Made by a program: the position numbers and the translations under genes | The notes under the pieces: model-generated | Databases searched by the model: none | The model's input: the letters and a program-made list of their open reading frames with translations, nothing else | Told to the model about the DNA's origin: nothing | Source of the DNA: Isotricha intestinalis | Taxonomy: Eukaryota > Ciliophora > Litostomatea > Vestibuliferida > Isotrichidae | DNA length: 22,725 nt | Assembly (NCBI GenBank): GCA_023807065.1 | Contig: JAJJLU010003958.1 | Span: forward strand, 1-22,725 | Direction: 5' to 3' | Shown: positions 1 through 8,953 of the stretch, piece after piece | Position numbering within the stretch: the stretch's first letter is position 1 | Layout of the letters: every line of letters starts with the position of its first letter

Positions 1-1578
1 AACATTTAATTTATATACATATTCATTTTGTTTAATTTCACTTTCTTTATTTGGAATTAATAATTTCAAACAAAGAATATAATATGAATTTTCATTTTTT
101 ATTTTATTAAAACTTATTATTATTTCGATACTTAATTTTTGGTTTGGTAGTATTTCATTATTTTTATTTATATTTGTTTTTACTTCTAATACATTGTTTT
201 CTGATTTTCCTATTATAAAAGAATTCTTTGGCCAAGGTAATGTTCCATTATTTAATAATGTTAATTTTATTGTTTGAGATTTTGATTCATGTAATTCATT
301 AAAATCTTTTGTTAATTCAATTCCTTCCTCTTCAAAATTACATCCATAAAACTCATTTATTATTTGGAAATTATTATTTATATTTTCATTACATTCATTA
401 TTTGAATCATTTAAATGTTCATTATTTGAATTATTTATATTTTTATTATTTAAATCATTAAAATTGTGATTGTATTGATTAAGTACACGCTTTTGTAAAT
501 CATCATGTAAATCATCGTGTCTTGGAGTTTGAATTATTCTGACATTTTCATTTCTTTGTATATTTTCAAACTGTAATTTAGGAATTTTTTTATTATTATT
601 TTCATTTTGAATATTTTTTTGAATAACATCAAATTTTTCATTTAAGTTTTTAATTTGAGTTTCTAAATTAGAATATTTTTGAATATTCAAATTAATATTA
701 TCTGTTAAACTTTTTTGGATATTTTCTAAAGTATTATTTATTTGAGAAACATTACTGAAATCATTATTATTCTGTAAAGTTGTTTGTTGAATTGAAGATA
801 AAGTTTGAATTATAGATTCTTTAAAAGAATCATTGTCTGATTTAATATTTTGAACTGATTGATCAATACCTATTAAAAAACTTTTTACTTCATTTATAGA
901 TTTTTTAAAAATTGATTTCAGTGTTTTTTCTAATTGCTGATTTTCTTTTTTTACTTGTTCAATAAGAAATGTTCTAAATTTTTCATTTTCTTCCTGTATT
1001 TTAGAATAGTCAATTTGATTTAAATTTAAATTTGTATTTATATTATTGATATTATTTATATTCTCATTTTTATTTTTTTGTTTTTTATTTTCTTCTAAAT
1101 TTTCATTTTTTATTTTATTTTGTTTTTTGTTTTCTTCATTTATTATTTTATTTTGTTTTTTATTTTCTTCCAGATTCTCATTTTTTATTTTATTTTGTTC
1201 TTTGTTTTTTTCTAAATTTTCTTTTATATTTTTGTCTTCTTTGTTTTCTTCTGGAGGGATTATATTTGACATTTGAATTATTTCATTTGAAATAACTTCC
1301 GTTTTTTTGTTTTTGTTTTTTTTTTCTCCTTCTTTAGAATATAAAATATATATTATTTGATTATTGTCATCAGGATTTAAATTATCATTAAAATCATTTT
1401 TGTTTTCTATATCTACTTCATCACCATAATCTAATACTTTTATTTTTAAAGATTGTTTTTCTTCTTCATTCATTTCAAAATCTGTATAACATTTATTTAA
1501 AAATTCTTCATAGTTTTCTATCTTTTTAAAATGTGTTTCTTTTTCAAAATATTTTACTATTATTTGGGTGTCACTCAT
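1..1578 (-). CDS. PB1 / coiled-coil / NBR1-type FW-domain protein (3' end beyond window)
   Basis: A minus-strand frame is open from an ATG at 1578 to the window edge: 526 codons, no stop, so the C-terminus is missing. Residues 4-80 look like a PB1 domain. There is a basic Lys9 in the first strand and an acidic OPCA-type cluster at about 50-63 (D50, D53, E54, D56, E58, D62). Residues about 115-180 carry 14-residue Asn/Lys/Glu repeats, then a predicted coiled coil (about 190-330) and an Asn-rich linker. From about 413 the sequence resembles the NBR1 central FW domain, with the hallmark NNGTLPWP around Trp449. NBR1 is an autophagy cargo receptor (PB1-ZZ-FW-UBA). Here I see no ZZ zinc finger and only one of the usual Trp residues, and any UBA or LIR would lie outside the window. 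A role in selective autophagy or PB1 scaffolding is inferred. The start is supported by the PB1 domain beginning right after it. The next gene on the same strand starts 131 nt upstream. Confidence 0.82.
   Translation of the reverse strand, partial: MSDTQIIVKYFEKETHFKKIENYEEFLNKCYTDFEMNEEEKQSLKIKVLDYGDEVDIENKNDFNDNLNPDDNNQIIYILYSKEGEKKNKNKKTEVISNEIIQMSNIIPPEENKEDKNIKENLEKNKEQNKIKNENLEENKKQNKIINEENKKQNKIKNENLEENKKQKNKNENINNINNINTNLNLNQIDYSKIQEENEKFRTFLIEQVKKENQQLEKTLKSIFKKSINEVKSFLIGIDQSVQNIKSDNDSFKESIIQTLSSIQQTTLQNNNDFSNVSQINNTLENIQKSLTDNINLNIQKYSNLETQIKNLNEKFDVIQKNIQNENNNKKIPKLQFENIQRNENVRIIQTPRHDDLHDDLQKRVLNQYNHNFNDLNNKNINNSNNEHLNDSNNECNENINNNFQIINEFYGCNFEEEGIELTKDFNELHESKSQTIKLTLLNNGTLPWPKNSFIIGKSENNVLEVKTNINKNNEILPNQKLSIEIIISFNKIKNENSYYILCLKLLIPNKESEIKQNEYVYKLNV
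1065..1222 (-). repeat. Imperfect 42/33-nt tandem repeats coding 14-residue units
   Basis: Four adjacent units, three near 14 codons and one of 11, encode variants of NLEENKKQNKIKNE inside the PB1-FW protein. On the plus strand they read as repeated T-rich blocks beginning TTTTGTTTTTTATTTTCTTC. Units keep the reading frame and vary by whole codons, so length change is tolerated. The plus-strand 76-codon ORF here is only the mirror image of this repeat. Confidence 0.75.
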
Positions 1579-1708
1579 TTTTAAATATTTATATTTTTAT
1601 TATAAACTATTTTTAAGATTTATAATATAATTTAAACTATTAAATTAAATAAAATTTCTGCTTTATAAATTTATTGTTGTTTTTTAATTAAATAAACTTA
1701 TTAAATAT

Positions 1709-4249
1709 CTATTTATCATAAATAAAACATTCTTTATTATCTAAATTAAATTCAATAACATTATTCTTATTATCAATTAAAAGAAGATAATTATTTTGAA
1801 TACAATTAATATTATTATTAAAACTACCATTAAAACTTAATGTTTCATTTCCAATTTCAACTAAAAATTTTTTTTTCATAAATTTTTTAATTTTTTTTAA
1901 ATTTTTATTTTTTTCATCAGGAACTTCAATAGAATCAAGTAATTCAATTTTATAAATTTGATTACAATTATTTTCTCCATCAATTCCTGCGAACAAATAT
2001 ATAATTCCCTTATCTTCATTACAATAAGAACCCATTTTATTTTTAAAAGAAATAATATTATTTTCATCTTCTGATTTTATATTAAATTCAAAATTTACAA
2101 TATCCCAATTATTATCTATTAAAATTTCATTTTTTTCATTTTTTTGAAAAGGATATAAACTTAATTTTAATATTTTATCATCATTAAATAAAAATAAACT
2201 TTTTTTATAAATAGAAAGAATAGAATGATTACAAATAAAAGGTAATTGAGGTAAATTAGACCAAATATTATTTTCAATATCATATATTTCACAATCAATA
2301 TTATTTCCTCCTGCAACGATAAAATATTTATCTTCAAATTTAATCATAGAATGTGAATAATGAGAAAAATTCATTTTTGAAATTTGCTTTACTTTAACGT
2401 CTAATTCATTTACATTATTATCAAATTGATTGTAATTATCAAAGGATATTTGATAAACATAATTAACTCCACTATTATCTTCATTATTAAAACCTCCTGA
2501 AATATATAATTTTCTTTTTTTGAGATCATAATATGAAAAAGCCTTTGGAAAAACATATAAATTATCTAAAGTATATTGAAAGTAATTTTTATTAAATAAA
2601 TCAAATAAATTTACGACATTTGAATTATCATATGGTTTACAGATAAAATCTTTATAATAATCTTTTACTTCTTTTCCTAATAATTCATCATTTAATTCTC
2701 TTATATTTATTCCTAATTTTGGTAAAAAAATTTTTAGTTCATTATCTTCAATATATTTTTTTTTATGATTAACTATTAATTCCATTATTTCTGTCATTAA
2801 AGTATCTTTTTGAGAACATAATTCTTTATAATAATCAATTAATTTTTTAGCTTTATCAAAATGAAAAGTGATTCTATCAAATAATTCTTCTTTTGAATAT
2901 TTAATTAATAATTGCATTATTTTACTTTTTTCTTCTTCTAATTTTATAAAAACTGGATCTTCTTTTTCATCTAAAAAAACATTAGAATGAAATAAAAACA
3001 TAATATTTTTTTTCATATCTAATAATATTGTTTGTGAAGCTGTAATATCTCCAATTGCATATATTAATAATTGTTTTAATTCTCCTATTTCTTTTGATAA
3101 ACTTTCTTTTATTTTTAAAATTATTTTTTGCTTTAAAATTGAATCTTCTTTTAAAGTATTTATCATTGTCTCTATATTATTATTAAATGTTTTTTTTTCA
3201 AATTCATATATTTCATTTATACTTTTTTGACAAGCACTACTTTTTTCTAATAAATTATTATTAATATCATCTAATTTAAAATTTATTTTAGGTTCATTAT
3301 TTGCAACAAAAAAATGATAAGGATTTAATCTTTCATTTATATTTTTATTATCTTCAACATTAATAGAATTTATATCTATTTCATTTAATAAAAAATAATC
3401 AGAAAAGCCTTTCATTTCACTTTCTAATTCTTTATATTTAATTCTATTTTCAAAATTTTTGTCTAAAGTTTTTTTTATTAAATTTAAAATAATAGGATGT
3501 AACTTTTCTTCTGAATAATCAGGGAATTTCCCTTCAATAACTAAATTTTTAAATATATCTATATTAGAAACATTATAGTTTATAATTTTAGATTTTTCAG
3601 AAAAAATATCTAATAAAATACAACCAAAAGACCAAATATCATAACTAATATCTTCAAAAGAGTTATTATTAATAGATTCAGGAGGTTCATATTTAATTTT
3701 TTCTTTTATAATATCTTTATAATTAATTAATGTTTCAGGATTAATTAATTTACCAAAATCAAGTAATTTTAAAATTCCATTTTTCGTTATTCCCAAAGTT
3801 TTAGGTCTAAAATCTAATAATCTTTTATTTTCTTTTTGGAATTGCAACAAAATTTCAAAAGCTTGATTTGCTAAAGAAATTTTATTAGTTAAAGAAACAT
3901 TTTTACTATTTTTTAAAGCATCTTCCATAGTACAAGCAAAGTCTTCTAAAATAATATAACCAATTTTATTAGTTAAATAAACACCATATAATTGTAATAT
4001 TTTATCATTATTTTTATAAGCATTCCAATATATAAATTCTGTTGTTATTATATCATCTTTTATTATATCTACTGCTTTTACTGACACTGGAATGTCTTTA
4101 TATGTTCCTTTATAAAATTTTCCGCTTCCTGTTACACATATTAATTTTTTATCTATTGATATTAATTCTTTTGAGATTAAAGGAATTTTTGCATCTGTTA
4201 ACATCTTTTCTGTTACTTTTGGCTCAACTGATCCGAAAAAAGAGAACAT
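1709..4249 (-). CDS. Kinase-like domain / coiled coil / Kelch-repeat protein, probable pseudokinase
   Basis: 846 residues. Residues about 30-285 form a protein-kinase fold: glycine loop G41-S-G43-x4-G48, ATP lysine K58 in VSVKAV, DFG at 164-166, an APE-like YEPPES at 187-192, and the DIWSFG helix. The catalytic loop is abnormal. At the HRDLKPxN positions it has L144-L145-D146-F-R148-P-K-T151, so the HRD His and Arg are gone, Lys is Arg, and the Mg-binding Asn is Thr. Weak or no phosphotransfer is inferred. Residues about 325-530 are Glu/Lys/Leu-rich and probably coiled coil. Residues about 570-846 contain about five Kelch-type blades. Two keep the Gly-Gly doublet (YISGG and IVAGG), followed by EIYDIENNIW. 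The likely role is a scaffold in which the Kelch propeller binds a partner. It lies tandem with the PB1-FW gene and divergent from PKG. The partner and pathway are unknown. Confidence 0.9.
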   Translation of the reverse strand: MFSFFGSVEPKVTEKMLTDAKIPLISKELISIDKKLICVTGSGKFYKGTYKDIPVSVKAVDIIKDDIITTEFIYWNAYKNNDKILQLYGVYLTNKIGYIILEDFACTMEDALKNSKNVSLTNKISLANQAFEILLQFQKENKRLLDFRPKTLGITKNGILKLLDFGKLINPETLINYKDIIKEKIKYEPPESINNNSFEDISYDIWSFGCILLDIFSEKSKIINYNVSNIDIFKNLVIEGKFPDYSEEKLHPIILNLIKKTLDKNFENRIKYKELESEMKGFSDYFLLNEIDINSINVEDNKNINERLNPYHFFVANNEPKINFKLDDINNNLLEKSSACQKSINEIYEFEKKTFNNNIETMINTLKEDSILKQKIILKIKESLSKEIGELKQLLIYAIGDITASQTILLDMKKNIMFLFHSNVFLDEKEDPVFIKLEEEKSKIMQLLIKYSKEELFDRITFHFDKAKKLIDYYKELCSQKDTLMTEIMELIVNHKKKYIEDNELKIFLPKLGINIRELNDELLGKEVKDYYKDFICKPYDNSNVVNLFDLFNKNYFQYTLDNLYVFPKAFSYYDLKKRKLYISGGFNNEDNSGVNYVYQISFDNYNQFDNNVNELDVKVKQISKMNFSHYSHSMIKFEDKYFIVAGGNNIDCEIYDIENNIWSNLPQLPFICNHSILSIYKKSLFLFNDDKILKLSLYPFQKNEKNEILIDNNWDIVNFEFNIKSEDENNIISFKNKMGSYCNEDKGIIYLFAGIDGENNCNQIYKIELLDSIEVPDEKNKNLKKIKKFMKKKFLVEIGNETLSFNGSFNNNINCIQNNYLLLIDNKNNVIEFNLDNKECFIYDK

Positions 4250-4818
4250 TTATTTTTAATATGTTTAATTTTAATTTTTATTTTTTTACTTAAGAAATTT
4301 TTATTTATTTTTTTTGTTAATTGGAATGTTCAAGAAAGAATATTAAGATTCTTATTAATTACAATTGAATTTAATATTATTCTGTAAGTAATAATATTTT
4401 GAAACTCCAAAATAATTTCTTTTATACCTAAACCAAAAATTTTTTATCTAATTATAAAAGTTTACCAATTTTGAATATAATAAAAAAGTATCAATTTTTA
4501 CAATAAAAAATTGATTTTAAAAAAATCAATTTATATTTAATTAATGTAATTTAAATGTCTTCTTAATGATTTATTCACAAAAGTAAAAGAAATAATTTTA
4601 TTATTAAATATAAATAAAGAAAATAAATGAATTATGTTTATGGAAAAGTTTAAGTGAAAAAAAGAAATGAATTAAATAAAAAAAAGAAAAAAAAAATCTT
4701 TATTTATATCTCAAACAAATATTTAATTATTTTAAATAACCAACTGAAAAATAAATTAAAAAAAATAATCTAAATGCTTTTTCTTTTTACTAAAATAAAT
4801 TTAAATATAATATAATAA
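4250..4818. promoter_or_regulatory. Divergent spacer between kinase-Kelch and PKG genes
   Basis: 569 nt of nearly pure A/T that must contain both upstream regions. No open frame with coding character was seen on either strand. The only clear structure is a perfect inverted repeat at 4510-4530 (ATTGATTT, 5-nt loop, AAATCAAT). It could be a protein-binding palindrome or chance in this composition. A/G-rich runs at 4670-4700 lie about 120-150 nt before the PKG start. Confidence 0.4.
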
Positions 4819-7700
4819 ATGGGAGGATATAATTCAATCCATGATATTAGAGTAGATAATGCATTATCTCCATCAAAAAAAGAGAAATTAAATTTAATGA
4901 ATATCCCAATAAAAAATACATATACAGAATTAAAAAAACAATTTGTATTAAATCCAAATGAATTTAAAGATTCAGATATAACAACTAGATTTACAAAAAG
5001 AAATTTATATAAATTTTCTGATGTTTTACTAAGAAAAACTTATCATTATCAAAAAAATATAATAGAAAACAAGAGTTTAGAAAAGGAAAATTTTACAATT
5101 TTACAAATTCACAATGAAAAAAGAGAAGATGAAAATTTAATAAATGAATGTATTCAAAAGCATTTTTTTATGAAATATTTAAATTCAAAAGCAAGGGAAA
5201 AAATAATAGAAGAAATGAGTTTAGTAGAAATAGAATCAAATAATTTTATATTTAAACAAGGTTCAATAGGAAATTATTTTTATATATTAAAATCAGGTTC
5301 AGCAGAATTAATAGTAAATAATCAAATAATAAAAGTATTAAAAATAGGAGAATCATTTGGTGAATTAGCTTTATTACATGATGCCCCTCGTTCAGGAAGT
5401 ATAAAAGCAATTTCAAATTGTTTATTATGGGTTTTAGAAAGAAAAAATTTTAGGAAAATTATTGAACATATTAATAAAATTACTTATGAAGAAAATATTC
5501 AATTTATTGATTCTGTTAGTGTACTTTCTCATATGGAACAATATCAAAAAAGTATTTTAAGCTCTAAATTAATTCTAGAAGAATTTAATGAAGGAAGATT
5601 AATTGTTAAAAAAGGAGATTTAAGTACTTGCTTATATATTATCAAAAAAGGAGAAGTTGAATGCATTGATGAAAATGGTATTGTTATTAGAAATTTAAAA
5701 GAAGGAGAAAATTTTGGGGAAAGAAGTATTTTAGTTGATAAAAAAAGAACTTTAGATGTTATTGCTAAAACTTTTTGTATTTGTTATTCTATTTCTATTT
5801 CCTATTTAAAAAGCATGTTGGGAGAAAAATATAGAAGTTTTTTATTCTTAAATTTTATGAAAAGTGCTTTTCAAAAATCTAAAATTTTAAATAAGTTAAA
5901 TAGCTATTTTGTTGAAGAAATTTTTCAATTTTTTGAAGCTGTTAATTTAGGATTTGATAATGTTGCTTTTCCAATTAAACATAATAAATCTTCGAAAATT
6001 GTTATTATTATAGATGGGAATTTAATAAATGTAAGTTATATTAATTTATATAATATAAATATATTTTTTTAAAATAGTCAAAAACAAATCAAATAGTAGC
6101 AACAAGAGGAGAAATATTATTTGAAAAAGATTTATTGTGTATTACAAATAATAAATTAACATATGCTTTATTTCCTCACCCTGATTGTTTATTTATTGAA
6201 GCTGATACTGATAAAGTTTTACAACATTTACAATGTATGAATTTTGAGGAAGTTATTAGGAAAAGTGAAGTTATTGGTACTTTATCTAAAATTAATTTGT
6301 TTAGAAATTTACCTAAAAGTAAATTATCAATATTAAGTACAATGATAAGATTAGAAAAATTTAAATCTGGACAAAAAATAATAAATGAAGGAGAAAAAGG
6401 ATATAAATTTTATATTATTAAAGTTGGGAATGTAAATGTATTTTCAAAAGGCATTTATTTAAGAACTTTAAATCCGAAAGATTGTTTTGGTGAAAGAGCT
6501 TTATTAACAAATGAATTAAGATCTGCAACAGTTATTTCAAAAGGTTATTCTGAATTATATAGTTTAAATAAAGAAGATTTTTTAAATAATATTGAAGATA
6601 ATATGAAACAATTTCTTTTTAATAGATTATTATTACAAGATAATTCAATTGAATTAAATGACTTATATCATATTAAAGAATTAGGAAATGGAAATTATGG
6701 GAAAGTAAGTTTAGTTTATTGTAGGAAAAATTCTTTTTTTTATGCAATAAAAACAATTCAAAAAAAGCAAATATTTTATGAGAAATTAACACTTAATTTA
6801 GATTTAGAAAAAAATATATTATTATCAATAGATAATCCATTTATAGTAAAATTAGTAAAATGTTTAAAAGACAATAATAACATATACTTATTAATGGAAT
6901 ATTTAAAGGGAAAAGAATTATTTTACATAATTCGAGATATAGGATTATTAAACAAGAGTCAAGCATTATTTTATACAGCAAGTATGATGTTAGCAATAAA
7001 TTATTTACATAAAAGGAAATTCATTTATCGTGATTTAAAGCCAGAAAATTTGATGGTATTAAGCAATGGATATTTAAAACTAATAGATTTTGGAACAGTG
7101 AAAAATATAATAGATAGAACTTCCACAATAATAGGAACTCCACAATATATGGCACCTGAAGTAATATTAGGTGAAGGTTATTCTTTCCAAATCGATTTTT
7201 GGAGTATTGCTATTTGTGCTTATGAATTCATTTGTGGTGGTGTTCCTTTTGGAGAAAATTTTGATGACCCTATGAAAATTTATAATAGTATTATTAATGA
7301 TCAATTAAATTTTCCTAATTTCTGTTATGATAAAGAATTCATGGTTTTAATGAAACAAATGCTTGAAAAAAATCCAATGAAAAGATTAAGTAAATTTGAA
7401 GGGATTACTAAACATTTGTGGTTTAATTGCTTTAATTGGGAAGAATTAATTTCTTTAAATATGAAACCTCCTTATGTTCCTTTTATTAAAAATTTGTTTA
7501 ATATACAAATTAATGATATTTATATTGATAAAAATTCTGATGGAATTTTTATGAATGTTAAAAATAAAAATTTTCCAACTTTTTCAGAAAAATTTTGTGA
7601 TTATGTTAATAAAAATATTCATGAGTATAAACCTGAAAAAGAAGTTAAATTTAGTGATGATGATATTAATAAATTTAATTTATGGTATGAAAATTTTTAG
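4819..7700 (+). CDS. cGMP-dependent protein kinase (PKG), two exons
   Basis: Exon 1 is 4819-6030 (404 codons) and exon 2 is 6078-7700 (540 codons plus TAG). Splicing out 6031-6077 keeps the frame and gives 944 residues. Four cyclic-nucleotide-binding domains precede the kinase. Phosphate-binding cassettes are intact in the first (FGELALL, E182, R191), second (FGERSIL, E301, R310) and fourth (FGERALL, E543, R552). The third, about 355-465, lacks the cassette. Four domains with the third degenerate is the apicomplexan/ciliate PKG plan. The AGC kinase domain is complete: G607-N-G609, K629, YRDLKPEN at 721-728, DFG at 741-743, activation-loop T758, APE at 763-765. Methionine 677 occupies the gatekeeper position. 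Ser/Thr after the cassette Arg is usual for cGMP preference. It should phosphorylate Ser/Thr targets when cGMP releases autoinhibition. If TAG were not a stop, the frame would run 31 more codons to TAA. Confidence 0.93.
6031..6077 (+). other. 47-nt spliceosomal intron in the PKG gene (phase 0)
   Basis: The donor GTAAGT follows codon 404, and the acceptor is TAAAATAG. The body is pure A/T except for the splice signals. It contains an in-frame TAA at 6070-6072, so reading through would truncate the protein inside the third cyclic-nucleotide domain. Removing it restores one frame across that domain. It is the only intron I can support in the window. Confidence 0.88.
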
Positions 7701-8953
7701 TTTTTTTTCTTTTTATTAAAGGAAATTTTAATTTTTATTTTAATTAGGATATTAAAGGTATATAATCTATATAAATATCATTATTTGGATATGTAATAAT
7801 ATGATGTTATAATAAAGAAAATAATTTCACTTAAATATTGTATAAATAAATTTGTGAAATTAAATAAAATATAGTACTGAAAATATTTTCAAATATAATT
7901 GTATTTTAATCTTATTATTAAAAATTTATTTTTTTAAAAAAAAGTTCGGAATGAATTATAAAGTCAATATAATTGAATTGATTTTTATTTATCATATAAT
8001 TTCATATGAAAAATATTTATTAAATCATAATTGAATTAAGAAGGAGAATTTAAAAAAATCTTTTGTTTTAAATTATTATTATTATCTGTGTTATTTTCTG
8101 GTGAATATACAATAAAAATATTTCTTGAAATGTCTAAATATAATAGTTTAAATTTATTTTAAAAAAAATAAATAATATTCCATCAGAAAATAAAAAAAGA
8201 TAAAATAGAATACCAAAAAAAATATATAAAAAACTAATAAAAAATATTATATCATAATCTAAAAAAGGAAGTATCATTTCCAATAATAATAAAATGCAAT
8301 TAAATATGAGGTAATTCTGAAAATGACAAAATTAATGTGTTTTAGAATGTGTTATTTTCAAAATTGAAGTGAATAGGAAAGAAACAGTATTAATGATAAA
8401 AAATGGAATTGGGGAATTCACTGAATTCTTATGGAAAAATTAAAGATGTTAAATATAAAGATGATGTTGTTGATGATGATAATAATAATAAAGATATAAT
8501 AATGATAAAGAAAATAAGGAGGATAAATATTAATGATAATAATGAAGAATATAAAGAAAATGAAGAAGGAGGAAATAAGTAAATTATATTTACCTTTTTT
8601 TCATTATGTATTTTATGAATTTTTATTATTTTAAACTTTTTTTATAAATTAATATAAAAGTTTAAATAATTTAGCATGAAAAATATTTTTTATATTGAAA
8701 AAAATATAAATGAAATTGATGATAATTATTAATATCAAAACATATGAAATATATATAATATGTGAATAATTTATTTTTGAATAAATTAATTGTGATGTAT
8801 AGTATTGTATGGTTTTTTAATTTAAATACAATGAAAAAATTTTATATGAATTTCTTCAATTATTAGATTTTTATTGAAAGAGATTCTGCAAAAAAAAATT
8901 AATGATGAACTTAAATATTATTTTAAAAAAAAATTCAATTATTTTAATCAAAA
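7701..8953. other. Long A/T-rich spacer between PKG and the S41-like gene
   Basis: 1,253 nt, by far the longest spacer here. No conserved gene, tRNA or rRNA was seen. The plus-strand frame at 7864-8034 is open for 56 codons (an ATG at 7951 gives 27), ends at TGA 8032-8034, then continues open to TAA 8113-8115. A 59-codon ORF occupies 8403-8582. Everything else is A/T runs. It could contain the S41-like gene's promoter, a decayed gene or non-coding transcripts; none can be shown. Confidence 0.5.
8403..8582 (+). CDS. Possible small ORF, 59 codons, Asp/Asn-rich
   Basis: ATG at 8403, TAA at 8580-8582. The product starts MELGNSLNSYG and continues with acidic and Asn-rich residues (VVDDDNNNKD), ending in a Glu-rich tail. 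The composition resembles the coding regions nearby more than the surrounding spacer, and the frame is closed by a stop just before the ATG. There is no recognisable domain, signal peptide or membrane segment. It lies 371 nt upstream of the S41-like gene. It may be a small gene, a relic, or chance. Confidence 0.22.
   Translation: MELGNSLNSYGKIKDVKYKDDVVDDDNNNKDIIMIKKIRRININDNNEEYKENEEGGNK

Noticed and set aside
1046..1276. Plus-strand 76-codon Phe/Leu/Ser-rich ORF
   Set aside because: It is the antisense mirror of the Lys/Asn/Glu repeats in the PB1-FW gene; its composition is that of poly-T strands.
4042..4293. Plus-strand Leu-rich ORF overlapping the kinase-Kelch 5' end
   Set aside because: Antisense to a well-supported kinase domain, with no motif of its own.
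4510..4530. Perfect inverted repeat as a transcription terminator
   Set aside because: It lies in a divergent 5'-5' spacer of a eukaryote and short A/T palindromes are expected by chance there.
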